A DNA stretch of 64,000 nt, taken from NCBI RefSeq assembly GCF_002886045.1, contig NZ_CP025791.1:4293001-4357000 (forward strand), written 5' to 3'. This document shows, piece after piece, positions 26,902 to 36,458 of this stretch. The position numbers and the translations under genes are program-made. The stretch's first letter is position 1. The number at the start of each line of letters is the position of its first letter. The stretch is from Flavivirga eckloniae (GTDB taxonomy: Bacteria > Bacteroidota > Bacteroidia > Flavobacteriales > Flavobacteriaceae). Under the pieces are notes generated by a model. The model saw nothing but the letters and a program-made list of their open reading frames with translations, had not been told where the DNA came from and searched no databases.

Positions 26902-28482
26902 ATGAACAAAACATTACTTTTTTTGAGTGCCCTCTTTTTTTATGGAACAGTGTCTTATGGGCAAGGTATAGGAGACACCTTTACTTTTGAAGGCATTAAT
27001 TATATTATAAGAAACCTGGACCCGGCTAGGGTAGTAGAGGTTGGTGAGAATAGAGCCTTTAAGGGTAAGGCTGATATCCCTGCTATGGTTACTTTTGAAG
27101 GGATTGATTTTCAAGTATCTAGTATTGGGGATAGAGCGTTTTATAATTGTACAGGCTTAACATCGGTAACTATCCCGAACTCTGTTACAAGTATTGGGAA
27201 GGATGCTTTTTATCTTTGTACAGGCTTAACCTCTGTAACTATCCCGGATTCTGTTACAAGTATTGTATTTGGTGCTTTTTCTGGTTGTACAGGCTTGACC
27301 TCTGTAGATATTCCAAATTCTGTTACAAGTATTGGAGACTGGGTGTTTTCTGGTTGTACAGGCTTAACTTCTGTAACTATCCCAGATTCTGTTACAAGTA
27401 TTGGGAATAGAGCGTTTTTTCGTTGTGCAGGCTTAATCTCAGTAACTATCCCAGATTCTGTTACAAGTATTGGGAATTATGCATTTTCTGGTTGTGCAGG
27501 CTTAATCTCAGTAACTATCCCAGATTCTGTTACAAGTATTGGGAATTATGCATTTTCTGGTTGTACAGGCTTAACTTCTGTAACTATCCCAAATTCTGTT
27601 ACAAGTATTGGGGATGGTGTATTTTCTGGTTGTACAGGCTTAAGCTCTGTATATATTCCAAATTCTGTTACAAGTATTGGGTATATTGCGTTTTATAGTT
27701 GTACAGGCTTAACTTCTATAACTATCCCAGGTTCTGTTACAAGTATTGAGAGGCAGGCTTTTTCTTTTTGTACAGGCTTAACCTCTGTAGATATTCCAGA
27801 TTCTGTTACAAGTATTGGACAAAGCGCTTTTAATGCTTGTACAGGCTTAACCTCTGTAGATATTCCAGATTCTGTTACAAGTATTGGGTGGTGGGCTTTT
27901 TCTGGTTGTACAGGCTTGACCTCTATAGATATTCCAAATTCTGTTACAAGTATTGGATTAAGTGCTTTTTCTGGTTGTACAAGCTTAACCTCTGTAGCTA
28001 TTCCAGGATCTGTTACAAGTATAGGAATTGAAGCGTTTTATAATTGTACCGACTTAACCAAAGTATCAATAGACCAGAAAGCCCCATTAACAATTACTGC
28101 TGACGTATTTGAAAAGGTAGAGACCTCTAAGGTGGAACTGCAGGTGCCGGTTGGTAGCGTATCTGCCTATCAGGCAGCAGATGTCTGGGAAGGGTTTAGC
28201 CCCATTAAGGAGATAGCAACACTAGGCGTAGATGACAAGCAAAAAAACGAACCTGTACTAAACATATACCCAAACCCCAATACAGGAGTTTTAAATATAA
28301 AGGCACAAGCGCCCGGTTCGTTTCAAATAATAAACGCATTAGGCCAGGTTGTAAAAACCTTTAATGTAGGCCCTAATGGCTTTAACAAAATAGATTTAGG
28401 AATTTTAGACAACGGGCTGTACCTGGTTAAAGAAACCAAAGGTACTCTGTCTAGAGCAAAAAAGCTGCTAGTTAAACGGTAG
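26902..28482 (+). CDS. secreted BspA-type leucine-rich-repeat protein with T9SS sorting domain
   Basis: Exported protein of 526 residues: signal peptide (LLFLSALFFYGTVSYGQ), a lead-in segment (about 20-75), fourteen 23-residue LRR_5 repeats of the type LTSVTIPNSVTSIGxxAFSGC (about 75-395), a capping segment (VSIDQKAPLTITADVF) and a T9SS type A sorting domain (about 445-526, LNIYPNPNTGVLNIKA to AKKLLVKR). Such repeats usually mediate binding to surfaces, proteins or polysaccharides. Repeats at about 27421-27560 are identical to each other over a full unit, showing recent expansion. It is a tandem paralogue of the next gene, sharing signal, cap, tail and promoter. No enzymatic domain is seen. 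Confidence 0.9.
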   Translation: MNKTLLFLSALFFYGTVSYGQGIGDTFTFEGINYIIRNLDPARVVEVGENRAFKGKADIPAMVTFEGIDFQVSSIGDRAFYNCTGLTSVTIPNSVTSIGKDAFYLCTGLTSVTIPDSVTSIVFGAFSGCTGLTSVDIPNSVTSIGDWVFSGCTGLTSVTIPDSVTSIGNRAFFRCAGLISVTIPDSVTSIGNYAFSGCAGLISVTIPDSVTSIGNYAFSGCTGLTSVTIPNSVTSIGDGVFSGCTGLSSVYIPNSVTSIGYIAFYSCTGLTSITIPGSVTSIERQAFSFCTGLTSVDIPDSVTSIGQSAFNACTGLTSVDIPDSVTSIGWWAFSGCTGLTSIDIPNSVTSIGLSAFSGCTSLTSVAIPGSVTSIGIEAFYNCTDLTKVSIDQKAPLTITADVFEKVETSKVELQVPVGSVSAYQAADVWEGFSPIKEIATLGVDDKQKNEPVLNIYPNPNTGVLNIKAQAPGSFQIINALGQVVKTFNVGPNGFNKIDLGILDNGLYLVKETKGTLSRAKKLLVKR

Positions 28483-28648
28483 GTAGCCACTCTAAAAAAC
28501 TATTTTTTTATTAGATATTAGTTTTATATACAGGGTTGTAGTGTCTCTATTTTATAATAAATAATTATAGAAATGTCTTATTGGTCTATTTTTGGTCCTA
28601 TCGGGCTATTTTGGTCTTATCGGGTTATTAAAAAAATAGGCTACTTGA

Positions 28649-28656
28649 TACCTTTG
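28649..28656 (+). promoter_or_regulatory. promoter -7 element of the second LRR gene
   Basis: TACCTTTG, 25 bases before the ATG at 28682, inside a block of about 90 bases nearly identical to that before the first LRR gene. Confidence 0.55.
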
Positions 28657-28681
28657 GGCGAAATTAAGACCCTAAATTATT

Positions 28682-29641
28682 ATGAACAAAACATTACTTT
28701 TTTTGAGTGCCCTCTTTTTTTATGGAACAGTGTCTTATGGGCAAGGTATAGGAGACACCTTTACTTTTGAAGGCATTAATTATATTATAAGAAACCTGGA
28801 CCCAGCTAGGGTAGTAGAGGTTGGTGAGAATAGAGCCTTTAAGGGTAAGGCTGATATCCCTGCTATGGTTACTTTTGAAGGGACTCAGTTTCAAGTTTCC
28901 AGTATTGGGAATAGAGCGTTTTATACTTGTATAGGCTTGACCTCTGTAACCATACCGACCTCTGTTACAAGTATTGGACAAAGCGCTTTTTATTCTTGTA
29001 TAAGCTTAACCTCTGTAGATATCCCGAACTCTGTTACAAGTATTGAGAATTATGCTTTTTTTAGTTGTATAGGCTTAAGATCGATAGATATTCCAAATTC
29101 TGTTACTAGTGTAGGATTTCAAGCGTTTTCTTTTTGTACAGGTTTAACCTCTGTAACTATTCCAGGTTCTGTTACAAGTATTGAGAATTATGTTTTTCGT
29201 GATTGTACCGGCTTAACCAAAGTATCAATAGACCAGAAAGCCCCATTAACAATTACTGCTAATATATTTCAAGGCGTAGAGCTCTCTAAGGTGGAACTGC
29301 AGGTGCCGGTTGGTAGCGTATCTGCCTATCAGGCGGCAGATGTCTGGAAAGGGTTTAGCCCCATTAAGGAGATAGCAACACTAGGCGTAGATGACAAGCA
29401 AAAAAACGAACCTGTACTAAACATATACCCAAACCCCAATACAGGAGTTTTAAATATAAAGGCACAAGCGCCTGGTTCGTTTCAAATAATAAACGCATTA
29501 GGCCAGGTTGTAAAAACCTTTAATGTAGGCCCTAATGGCTTTAACAAAATAGATTTAGGAATTTTAGACAACGGGCTGTACCTGGTTAAAGAAACCAAAG
29601 GTACTTTGTCTGGCGCAAAAAAGTTGCTGGTTAAACGGTAG
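28682..29641 (+). CDS. short paralogue of the BspA-type LRR protein, T9SS sorted
   Basis: Exported protein of 319 residues with the same signal peptide, lead-in, cap and sorting domain as the gene before it, but only five 23-residue repeats. The length difference, 207 residues, equals exactly nine repeats. The C-terminal 110 residues differ at only a few positions (for example AKGTLSG for SR, ANIFQGVELS for ADVFEKVETS). It probably arose by tandem duplication of gene plus promoter, followed by gain or loss of repeat units. Likely role is adhesion or ligand binding at the surface. Confidence 0.9.
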   Translation: MNKTLLFLSALFFYGTVSYGQGIGDTFTFEGINYIIRNLDPARVVEVGENRAFKGKADIPAMVTFEGTQFQVSSIGNRAFYTCIGLTSVTIPTSVTSIGQSAFYSCISLTSVDIPNSVTSIENYAFFSCIGLRSIDIPNSVTSVGFQAFSFCTGLTSVTIPGSVTSIENYVFRDCTGLTKVSIDQKAPLTITANIFQGVELSKVELQVPVGSVSAYQAADVWKGFSPIKEIATLGVDDKQKNEPVLNIYPNPNTGVLNIKAQAPGSFQIINALGQVVKTFNVGPNGFNKIDLGILDNGLYLVKETKGTLSGAKKLLVKR

Positions 29642-30009
29642 GTAGCCACTCTAAAAAGCTTGAGTTCTTTTTATAACAAATGTATTTTAAGGGGCGATCC
29701 AAAACATAGACGTAATCTGTTATTTCTAATAAAAGAAAACTCAGGTTAACGGGTTTGAAGCAATAATAATATTAACGTGAATCTTCTATGGATAAGAAAA
29801 TTTATGTCAGTTTGAAACATCCAATAAAAATTTTATCGAGTGTAAAATATTGACGCCATGTCTCCTCGAAGTCGAGAGGTCTTAAGGAGGTCTCGACTGC
29901 GCTCGACCGGACATAGGTCAATCATCAATTTAAGAGGTGTTTATAAAATGACGTCAATGGTAGTGATCCCGATTTTCTTCGGGATCGTATCGAAAACCTG
30001 TCTATCGAC

Positions 30010-30320
30010 AGCTACAGTGTACCCACATCTTTTTAATCAAGACACGAATTACACGGATTTACACGAATAAAACCTCAATATAATGGATAACTCTCGATGC
30101 TATTCATAATCACGAATCAGATTTTCAGTCTGTTTTTACAATCCAAGCCCGATTTATTTCTATTATATTCCTGTATTTTAATTTATTAATAAGTAAATAG
30201 TGGTTACTTATTTGTAAACAATTTATATTTAGAACCATTTGTGATAATTCGTGAAATTAGTGTCTATCTTTATAAAACTATTATATAATATGCAGCCATA
30301 TTTGTGGGTACACCGTAGCT
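30010..30320. repeat. dispersed ~311-base repeat, copy 2
   Basis: Starts AGCTACAGTGTACCCACA and ends TGTGGGTACACCGTAGCT, a nearly perfect terminal inverted repeat. The interior is close to identical to copies at 11190, 40614 and 50304 and lies in the same orientation. Confidence 0.88.
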
Positions 30321-30528
30321 ATCGACAGGCAGGCCAATAAATTTTCGTCAAAAAAAGCTTCTCTATAGTTCTGCGTAGTCGAAGTGCTAAATTCTTCCAG
30401 AATTTTACTCGAAGTAACTTCCGAACTCTTAAGCAAGAATCACGTTAATATTATGCTGAATGTCAAAAAAATAAAATCAAGGGTACTGGTGATATTTAAA
30501 GATTAGAACTCATGTTTATTTAAGTAAA

Positions 30529-30562
30529 AAAGAGCGCATCTAAGATGATGCACTCTTCTTTT
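30529..30562 (-). terminator. terminator after the GH29 gene
   Basis: AAGAGCGCATC and GATGCACTCTT pair with one mismatch around TAAGAT. On the minus strand the stem is followed by TTTTTTA, 40 bases past the GH29 stop. Confidence 0.75.
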
Positions 30563-30601
30563 AAACAAACAACTAAACCAAAAAATATATTTGTTGGAAT
30601 A

Positions 30602-32137
30602 TTACAACGTAATTTCCAAAACAAATGCGTGTTTACCAGGTTTTTGTTGAGGCATCTCAACATGTAAACCTGTATCGTCTTGCGACCATTTTATATCGGC
30701 ATCGCTCCCTAGCATTTTTACTTTACTAACGGCATCTTCTGCTTTTTTAACCGATTTAATACTAACCTTATTGTTTTTAGGCCATGCCATCATAATGGCA
30801 TATAGTTTCCCGTCTTTTTGTGTAAAACGGATATCCTGACCTGTAAATTCTTTATTACCGCCTTCAGAATGATGACCTGTACCTACTTCTGTTGGACCTT
30901 CACCAAATACTTTCCAATATTTCGTGTTGTAAATCGCATCGCCATTAGTAGATAACCAATCACCAATTTCCAATAAAATATCTTTTTGGTCATCAGGAAT
31001 TGTACCATCCGCTTTTGGTCCTACATTTAAAAGCAGGTTTCCATTTTTACTTACTATATCTACTAAATCATCTATAAGTTGATTTGCAGTTTTAGACTCC
31101 CAATTGCTAACATGACACCAGGAATTTTTTCCTATAGAAGTATCTGTTTGCCAAGGCAATGCTCTAATACCAGGTAGTTTACCACGTTCTAAGTCATAAA
31201 TAACCGTTCCTTCTGGAAAGGCATCATGATCGAAGTTTTTATCTTGAAGCACCACTTCTTTACCCCATTCTATACCTTTATTATAGTAGTAGGCGGCAAG
31301 TTTAGGTCTGTATTCCTTAAAAGCAGGCATGTCCAGCATAAAGTCGAACCATAAAATATCTGGTTGATAGTTGTCTATCAAATCAACTGTACGATTCCAC
31401 CAAAGCTTTTTAAATTCTTCAGAAACAGGTTCTTTAGGGTCTTTTCCTTTCTTAGAGTATAGATCGGCGTTTTCAGGATCTACGGTGTCAAAAGTATCTT
31501 TCTTATTAAAAAAAGACCAGTTGAAAGCATAATGGGACGATGCTCCCATAATCATGCCTTTGCTTCGCCCTTCTTTAAACAATTCGCCTAAAATATCTCT
31601 TTTAGGTCCCATGTTTACAGAATTCCAACGTGTGGTGTTCGATTTGTACATGGCAAATCCGTCATGGTGATCAGCTACAGGAACAACATACTTAGCTCCA
31701 GATTTTTTAAACAGATCTATCCATTCTGCAGCATTAAACTTTTCAGCTTTAAACATAGGAATAAAGTCCTTATACCCAAATTCCTTTGGGTTTCCATATG
31801 TTTTTACATGATGTTTGTATTCTTCTGTAGGTCCTTCTCGTTCAACTCTTAAGGTGGCACTTAGTCTGTTTTCGTCCATGTACATGTTACGCGGATACCA
31901 TTCAGAACCAAATGCAGGAACAGCATATACTCCCCAGTGTATAAATATTCCAAATTTTTGATTGTTAAACCATTCAGGGTCTTTATAATGTTTTTTTATA
32001 GATTCCCAATTAGGCTGATATACTTGAATTGAATCCTTCTCGGTGACTTGAGCAATTTTTTTGTCATTTTTTGATCCACATGACATCAAAAAGACGAGAG
32101 AGAGTATTAAAAGTAATTGATATTTTTTAAAAGACAT
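30602..32137 (-). CDS. GH29 lipoprotein, alpha-L-fucosidase/alpha-L-galactosidase
   Basis: Exo-glycosidase of family GH29, 511 residues, with a lipoprotein signal ([13 protein letters not shown]). The barrel starts with [25 protein letters not shown], continues with [11 protein letters not shown], and the likely nucleophile is Asp265 in [26 protein letters not shown] is also family-typical. GH29 enzymes remove alpha-L-fucose, but L-galactose has the same ring configuration and GH29 members of porphyran loci are known to act on L-galactose. With L-galactose genes in the same window this is the likelier target. It follows the SGNH gene by 283 bases and has its own upstream CATTTG-type site at 32251-32275. 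Confidence 0.88.
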   Translation of the reverse strand: [511 protein letters not shown]

Positions 32138-32420
32138 AAGGTATTTTTTTAATAATGTTTTTGGTTAGAGACTATGTGAATTTTTATTATCAGTTTCTGT
32201 TGCTAATGTCTAATTTTGTTGGGTTTTGTAAAGTGTCGAATGTTGAAAACTATATAACAAATGGGTTTTTATTTTTTTTATAAAGCTAAATAAATGGGTG
32301 TTATCTTGTTCATTTACAGTATTTTCGTACTTTTTATATGATAATTTCTGTTTTTTAAAGGCTATACCAAATTTAAATCGCGAAAAAAAAGTAGGATTTA
32401 AAAGTTTTATGTGTTAATCG
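32138..32420. other. noncoding gap upstream of the GH29 gene
   Basis: Holds the CATTTG-type site at 32251-32275. No other gene or hairpin was noticed. Confidence 0.5.
32251..32275 (-). promoter_or_regulatory. CATTTG-type operator upstream of GH29
   Basis: Minus strand reads A-rich tract, CCCATTTGTTATATAG. The CATTTG core lies 121 bases before the GH29 ATG. Similar sites in the same orientation precede five other units of the locus. Confidence 0.5.
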
Positions 32421-33497
32421 TTATTTTATACTCTTTATTAGTTGGGTTAACTTTTTTGAAATGGTAATATGTTCCTCAACTTTTGGGTGCCCCTCCGAAT
32501 TTTTATATGGCACAAAACAGGTATGAATTTTTTTGTCATTTAGGTTGCTAACTGCTTTTTGAACATAATTCATCCAAGGCGAACTTTTTTTAGTTATATC
32601 CATATTGCCCAGAACACACACCATGTTAGCAGTAGGGTTTTTGTCTCGTAGTATTTTTATAAAAGTACTGTATGCCTGTACAATTTGTTCTTCGTTGGGC
32701 TTTTCGTTTTTAAACCTTCGTTTAAACTCTTCGTGCTCGGGGTGGTTTACAATCCAGGAATCATTTTGAAATAGGTTAACAACCATGATGTCTGCTTGTT
32801 TCTTGGAAAAATCCCATTTGCTGTTGGCATCATTCGGATTGAGTCTATAATACATTTCGGGCATAATCATATTAAACCAGCTTACCATAATTCCTATACC
32901 TCCTCGTGCAATACAAGCATATTCCGCATTAATGTTGCGAGCCGTCATGGCGGCATACGTGTTATAGTTGTTGGTAACGTTGCCTTCTGGTTTGTCTTCT
33001 CCCGAATAATCTTCATTGCCATGCCCTGTTGTAATTGAATCGCCATAAAATTCAATGAAAATGGGCTTTTCTTTATCTGCCGGAAGTATTTGAGACCCCA
33101 TAATGTCGAAACCATAAAAACGAGTAGTTCCGTAAGTCCATTCGTTTCTTTTGGTTAGTTCAACCGAATGTTTGCCAAAAGGTAAATTCTCAGCAAGTGT
33201 ATAAGTGTGCTTTCCCGCGCTTAGTTTTAAGGTTTCAAACTCGGTACCATCAATAATAATGTTGAAATAATTTTCGCCGTTTTCATCTTCTAAAGTTGCT
33301 TTTGCCGTAGTTCCTTCAAAATTAATTTTAATTGATGATCCAGACCAATATATTTCTGAAGCTGTATTACCTTCATTTTGACCGATTCGTCCCTCGTATG
33401 TTATTCTTTTATCTGTATGGCTAACCGAGATTAAATGGGAAGTTTTACAGCTAACTAGTAAGAACAGTATTATGGAATAAGCTACGATGTTTTTCAT
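32421..33497 (-). CDS. SGNH-hydrolase lipoprotein (CE2-like carbohydrate esterase)
   Basis: Lipoprotein of 358 residues (LFLLVSCKTSHL). An N-terminal beta-sandwich (about 30-140, YWSGSSIKINFEGTTAKATLEDENG) precedes a C-terminal SGNH domain (about 145-358) with the nucleophile in FYGDSITTGHG, glycine block IARGGIG, Asn block VNLFQNDSW and the catalytic His near EGHPKVEEH. This two-domain layout is that of CE2-type deacetylases. The substrate is unknown; removal of an O-acetyl or other ester from an algal glycan is likely. Its ATG overlaps the stop of the upstream GH2 gene by one base, so the two are translationally linked. Confidence 0.82.
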   Translation of the reverse strand: MKNIVAYSIILFLLVSCKTSHLISVSHTDKRITYEGRIGQNEGNTASEIYWSGSSIKINFEGTTAKATLEDENGENYFNIIIDGTEFETLKLSAGKHTYTLAENLPFGKHSVELTKRNEWTYGTTRFYGFDIMGSQILPADKEKPIFIEFYGDSITTGHGNEDYSGEDKPEGNVTNNYNTYAAMTARNINAEYACIARGGIGIMVSWFNMIMPEMYYRLNPNDANSKWDFSKKQADIMVVNLFQNDSWIVNHPEHEEFKRRFKNEKPNEEQIVQAYSTFIKILRDKNPTANMVCVLGNMDITKKSSPWMNYVQKAVSNLNDKKIHTCFVPYKNSEGHPKVEEHITISKKLTQLIKSIK

Positions 33498-36370
33498 TAT
33501 TTAAGTTGTTTTAAAATGAATCCATTCAACCAAAGATGACCATTTTCGAGGTTCTTGAACGCTATTTTAACCTGGTCTCCGTTAGATTTAATAATCGATT
33601 TAATATGTAAAGGCTTGCGCTCTCCTGTGTTGTTGTTTATATAGTAATTTACAATATGATCGTCTGCAATCTTTGTTAATTTACCATTGTCATCGTTAAT
33701 GGTAACTTCAATTTTATTGGCTAATTTCTTGTCGCCTATTCTGGTATGGTGGTATGTTTCCAGATAATAATTGCCAGCTTTAAGATTGGAAATAGTTAAC
33801 TCTAAATTCCCTTTTTCGTTATACAGACCATCTGTACCTACAAAACTCAAATCGCCTAACATGGCTGCATTATCACCAAACCATTTTATATTTTCACTAT
33901 TGTTAGCGTTAACTTTTATATGGGCATTGTAATCGGAAATGGTATAGGTTAGGTCTTCGTTAGAATGCCCCGCCCATGCATCCCATTCAAATTGGACTAA
34001 CTGGTTTTCTCCGCCAATATCTACTTTCGAAATAGGGTAGTTATAAATCGGTTTAGCCGAATTTTCTAATTCATTAGGATTGTATTTTTTAGTAGCTATT
34101 GAAGCTGTATTAGGCTTTAACCCTTTAGATTTTGCTGTAACCTTAATCGTTCCAACATAATCTGTAGCTCTAACATAAATTGACGCCACACCGTTGTATG
34201 CTACAGCTGGGTTGGCATAAATTTTACCATTATCGACTAATTCGCCTTCTCCCGAAATTGAAAATTCAACATTGTTTTTGGCAGAAGTTACCGTTTCACC
34301 GTTTTTATCTATAATATAAGCATGTGCCAATCTTAAGTCGGATCCGCCTGTATAAAAAGGTTGGTCTGTAATATTGAATTCAACTTTTATACGATAAGGC
34401 GTTTGTTGTTTTTCTCTTGTATGCGAGGTGATTGCTTTTCCATGATTATAACCAACAGCTTTTAATTGACCATCTTTCCAATTGTAATTAAAAGTGAACG
34501 AGGGGTGATTTAAGCTCGATTTAATTAAATCGCTATCTGGCTTTTGGGAAGCAATAGGCTTGTTGTTATGATATAATTTCACCTCCTGACAGTTACTATA
34601 AATACGAACTTTGCCATTTGTTGAAGCAGTTTCGTCTCCAATATGAACTATAGGGTTTTGTACTAATTCTGATTGATACCAATAATAAACAGGCTTTGGA
34701 ATTCTATAAGCCGATAAGATGCCATAAGTTGTCATATAATCCCTTTCAACCTTATCCATGTTTTTTTGCAGGTGATTATAATCGGCACCTAACCAGGCAA
34801 TAGCAGCAATATTGTTTTTATTGGCTTTGTATCTAGAAATGTGAAATTGATTGGTTTCAGAATTAGGAGAACAACCATGTTCCATAACCATAGTAAAGGC
34901 CGATTCGGGAAACTCAGACCTTCTATAATCCATGGTAGCATGAATATCTGTAATGCCCTCGTTTTTAACACCGTTCCAAGCACTGGAAGCAGAAGCAGTT
35001 AACCTAAAAGGGTCTTCCTCTTTAGCTACGGTTTGCATTCTTGGTACAGGTCCTCTATGGTTTATCCCAGCTCCCCAAAACATGATAGAAGGGTGGTTTC
35101 TGTGGTTACGTATCATAACCCTGGTGGCAGTATCTAACTTATCAAACCAGGCTTTATCGTCCCATTCTATCCAAGTGGAGACTTCTTCGTAAACAATTAT
35201 ACCCAGTTCATCACAGGCTTGTATAAAAGCATCATCTTGTGTGTAATGCGATAATCTTATAATATTCAAGCCAGCTTTTTTGTATTGCAATGCTTCGTTA
35301 CGATGAAATGAATTTGGAACAGCATCCCCAATAACCGGATAGTTTTGATGTCGGTTGGCACCTACTAAAAATAAGGGCTCCCCATTTAGAACAAAACCTT
35401 TGCCTTTTTCTAACGAAAAAGTTCTAAAACCAAAGGTGTTTTCTACAAAATCAACTGGAGTATCATCATCGTATATTACGGAATAGGCTCTATATAAATA
35501 TGGCGAATCAGGCGACCATAAATTAAAATTATCCTCAATGGTGGTCGTTTGCCTAAACGTATAATTGGTATTTGGGTTAATATTTGCAGAGCTGGTTAGT
35601 TTTTTAAGCACATAGCCATTGGAATCGATAATATAGGTTTCTATTCTACATGTTTTTAATTCAGGGTTTTCGTTAGCCACTGTTGTTTTTACAGAAACGG
35701 TTCCATTGTTTTTGTTTACGGTTGGTGTTGTAATGTGCACCCCAGCATCAAAATCTTCCCAATTAAATGTAACGTGCAGTTTATTGGATGTTACTAAATA
35801 CACATCGCGGTATAGACCACCAAATTTTACATAATCGCTTCTATGAGGATCTGGAGCAATAGTTTTGTTAAAACTATTATCTGCCTTAATTGCTATGATG
35901 TTTTCTTTACCAAACCTAACATGGTCTGTGATATCGAAATGAAAAGGAATGTAACCATTAACCGCATAAGTCCCAATATTTTTACCATTTACCCAAAGTT
36001 CGGTTGCATTATGTACCCCCTCAAATTCAATAAACACTTTTTTTGAATGATCAGAATCGATTTTAATCGATTTTCTGTACCAGCCAATTTTTCTCAAGTA
36101 ATTCTCCTGTACCCAGGTTTCATTAATGCTATCTAATTCATAAGAAACCAACTCTAAGGTATGCGGAATTGAAACTTTTTCCCATTTGGAATCATCAAAA
36201 TCGATGCTGCCGGGATGTTTATCTGGCGATCCTAAATAAAATTTCCAGTTTTCATTAATATTGGTTTTTGTGCGGTCTGTATTTAAATAGCCTTTGGGTA
36301 AATTATTAGTTTGGGCTATTAAAAGCGCTGCGAAAAAGAAAAACAAGCTAGCTAATTTGAACTTATGCAT
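33497..36370 (-). CDS. GH2-family glycosidase lacking the canonical acid/base glutamate
   Basis: Exported protein of 957 residues (signal FFFAALLIAQ). A GH2 N-terminal sugar-binding domain (about 30-200, WEKVSIPHTLEL, VNGKNIGTYAVNGYIPFHFD), an immunoglobulin-like domain, the TIM barrel (about 335-620, NGEPLFLVGANRHQNYPVIGDAVP) and a long C-terminal part, DUF4982-like and a galactose-binding-like tail, are visible. The nucleophile is probably Glu497 in MVMEHGCS. At the place where GH2 enzymes have WSxGNE, this protein reads WGAGINHRG, so the acid/base Glu appears replaced by Asn437. It may use another residue, act on an unusual substrate, or be a binding protein. A CATTTG-type site lies 98 bases upstream. 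Confidence 0.85.
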   Translation of the reverse strand: MHKFKLASLFFFFAALLIAQTNNLPKGYLNTDRTKTNINENWKFYLGSPDKHPGSIDFDDSKWEKVSIPHTLELVSYELDSINETWVQENYLRKIGWYRKSIKIDSDHSKKVFIEFEGVHNATELWVNGKNIGTYAVNGYIPFHFDITDHVRFGKENIIAIKADNSFNKTIAPDPHRSDYVKFGGLYRDVYLVTSNKLHVTFNWEDFDAGVHITTPTVNKNNGTVSVKTTVANENPELKTCRIETYIIDSNGYVLKKLTSSANINPNTNYTFRQTTTIEDNFNLWSPDSPYLYRAYSVIYDDDTPVDFVENTFGFRTFSLEKGKGFVLNGEPLFLVGANRHQNYPVIGDAVPNSFHRNEALQYKKAGLNIIRLSHYTQDDAFIQACDELGIIVYEEVSTWIEWDDKAWFDKLDTATRVMIRNHRNHPSIMFWGAGINHRGPVPRMQTVAKEEDPFRLTASASSAWNGVKNEGITDIHATMDYRRSEFPESAFTMVMEHGCSPNSETNQFHISRYKANKNNIAAIAWLGADYNHLQKNMDKVERDYMTTYGILSAYRIPKPVYYWYQSELVQNPIVHIGDETASTNGKVRIYSNCQEVKLYHNNKPIASQKPDSDLIKSSLNHPSFTFNYNWKDGQLKAVGYNHGKAITSHTREKQQTPYRIKVEFNITDQPFYTGGSDLRLAHAYIIDKNGETVTSAKNNVEFSISGEGELVDNGKIYANPAVAYNGVASIYVRATDYVGTIKVTAKSKGLKPNTASIATKKYNPNELENSAKPIYNYPISKVDIGGENQLVQFEWDAWAGHSNEDLTYTISDYNAHIKVNANNSENIKWFGDNAAMLGDLSFVGTDGLYNEKGNLELTISNLKAGNYYLETYHHTRIGDKKLANKIEVTINDDNGKLTKIADDHIVNYYINNNTGERKPLHIKSIIKSNGDQVKIAFKNLENGHLWLNGFILKQLK

Positions 36371-36458
36371 AAGCTACATTTTAAGGGGGTTAATTGAATA
36401 AAATAGTAGAAACTAAAGTATTTAATTTACAGAAAGGCAGTATGGTGTATGGTTTTTT

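Larger units (their letters stand above)
29642..30601. repeat. noncoding gap with several repeat elements
   Basis: Contains an outer inverted pair (29769-29785 and 30435-30451, one mismatch over 17 bases) that brackets a copy of the dispersed repeat (30010-30320), a TCTCGACTGCGCTCGA element (about 29911), and a GATCCCGAT/TTCTTCGGGATC hairpin (about 29967-29988). No gene is credible here. Confidence 0.65.

Noticed and set aside
27147-28031. Long repetitive frames overlapping the first LRR gene (YRLNLCNYP-type repeats)
   Set aside because: They are out-of-frame readings of the 69-base LRR repeat; the true frame has signal peptide and sorting domain.
27120-28050. Regular repeats that at first look like a CRISPR array
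   Set aside because: Units are 69 bases without unique spacers and encode LRR units in frame.
28573-28770. Small frame starting before the second LRR gene
   Set aside because: It overlaps the duplicated promoter block and the LRR start in another frame.
29858-30070. Open frame of about 70 codons between the LRR and GH29 genes
   Set aside because: It runs through repeat elements and into the dispersed repeat; composition is not protein-like.
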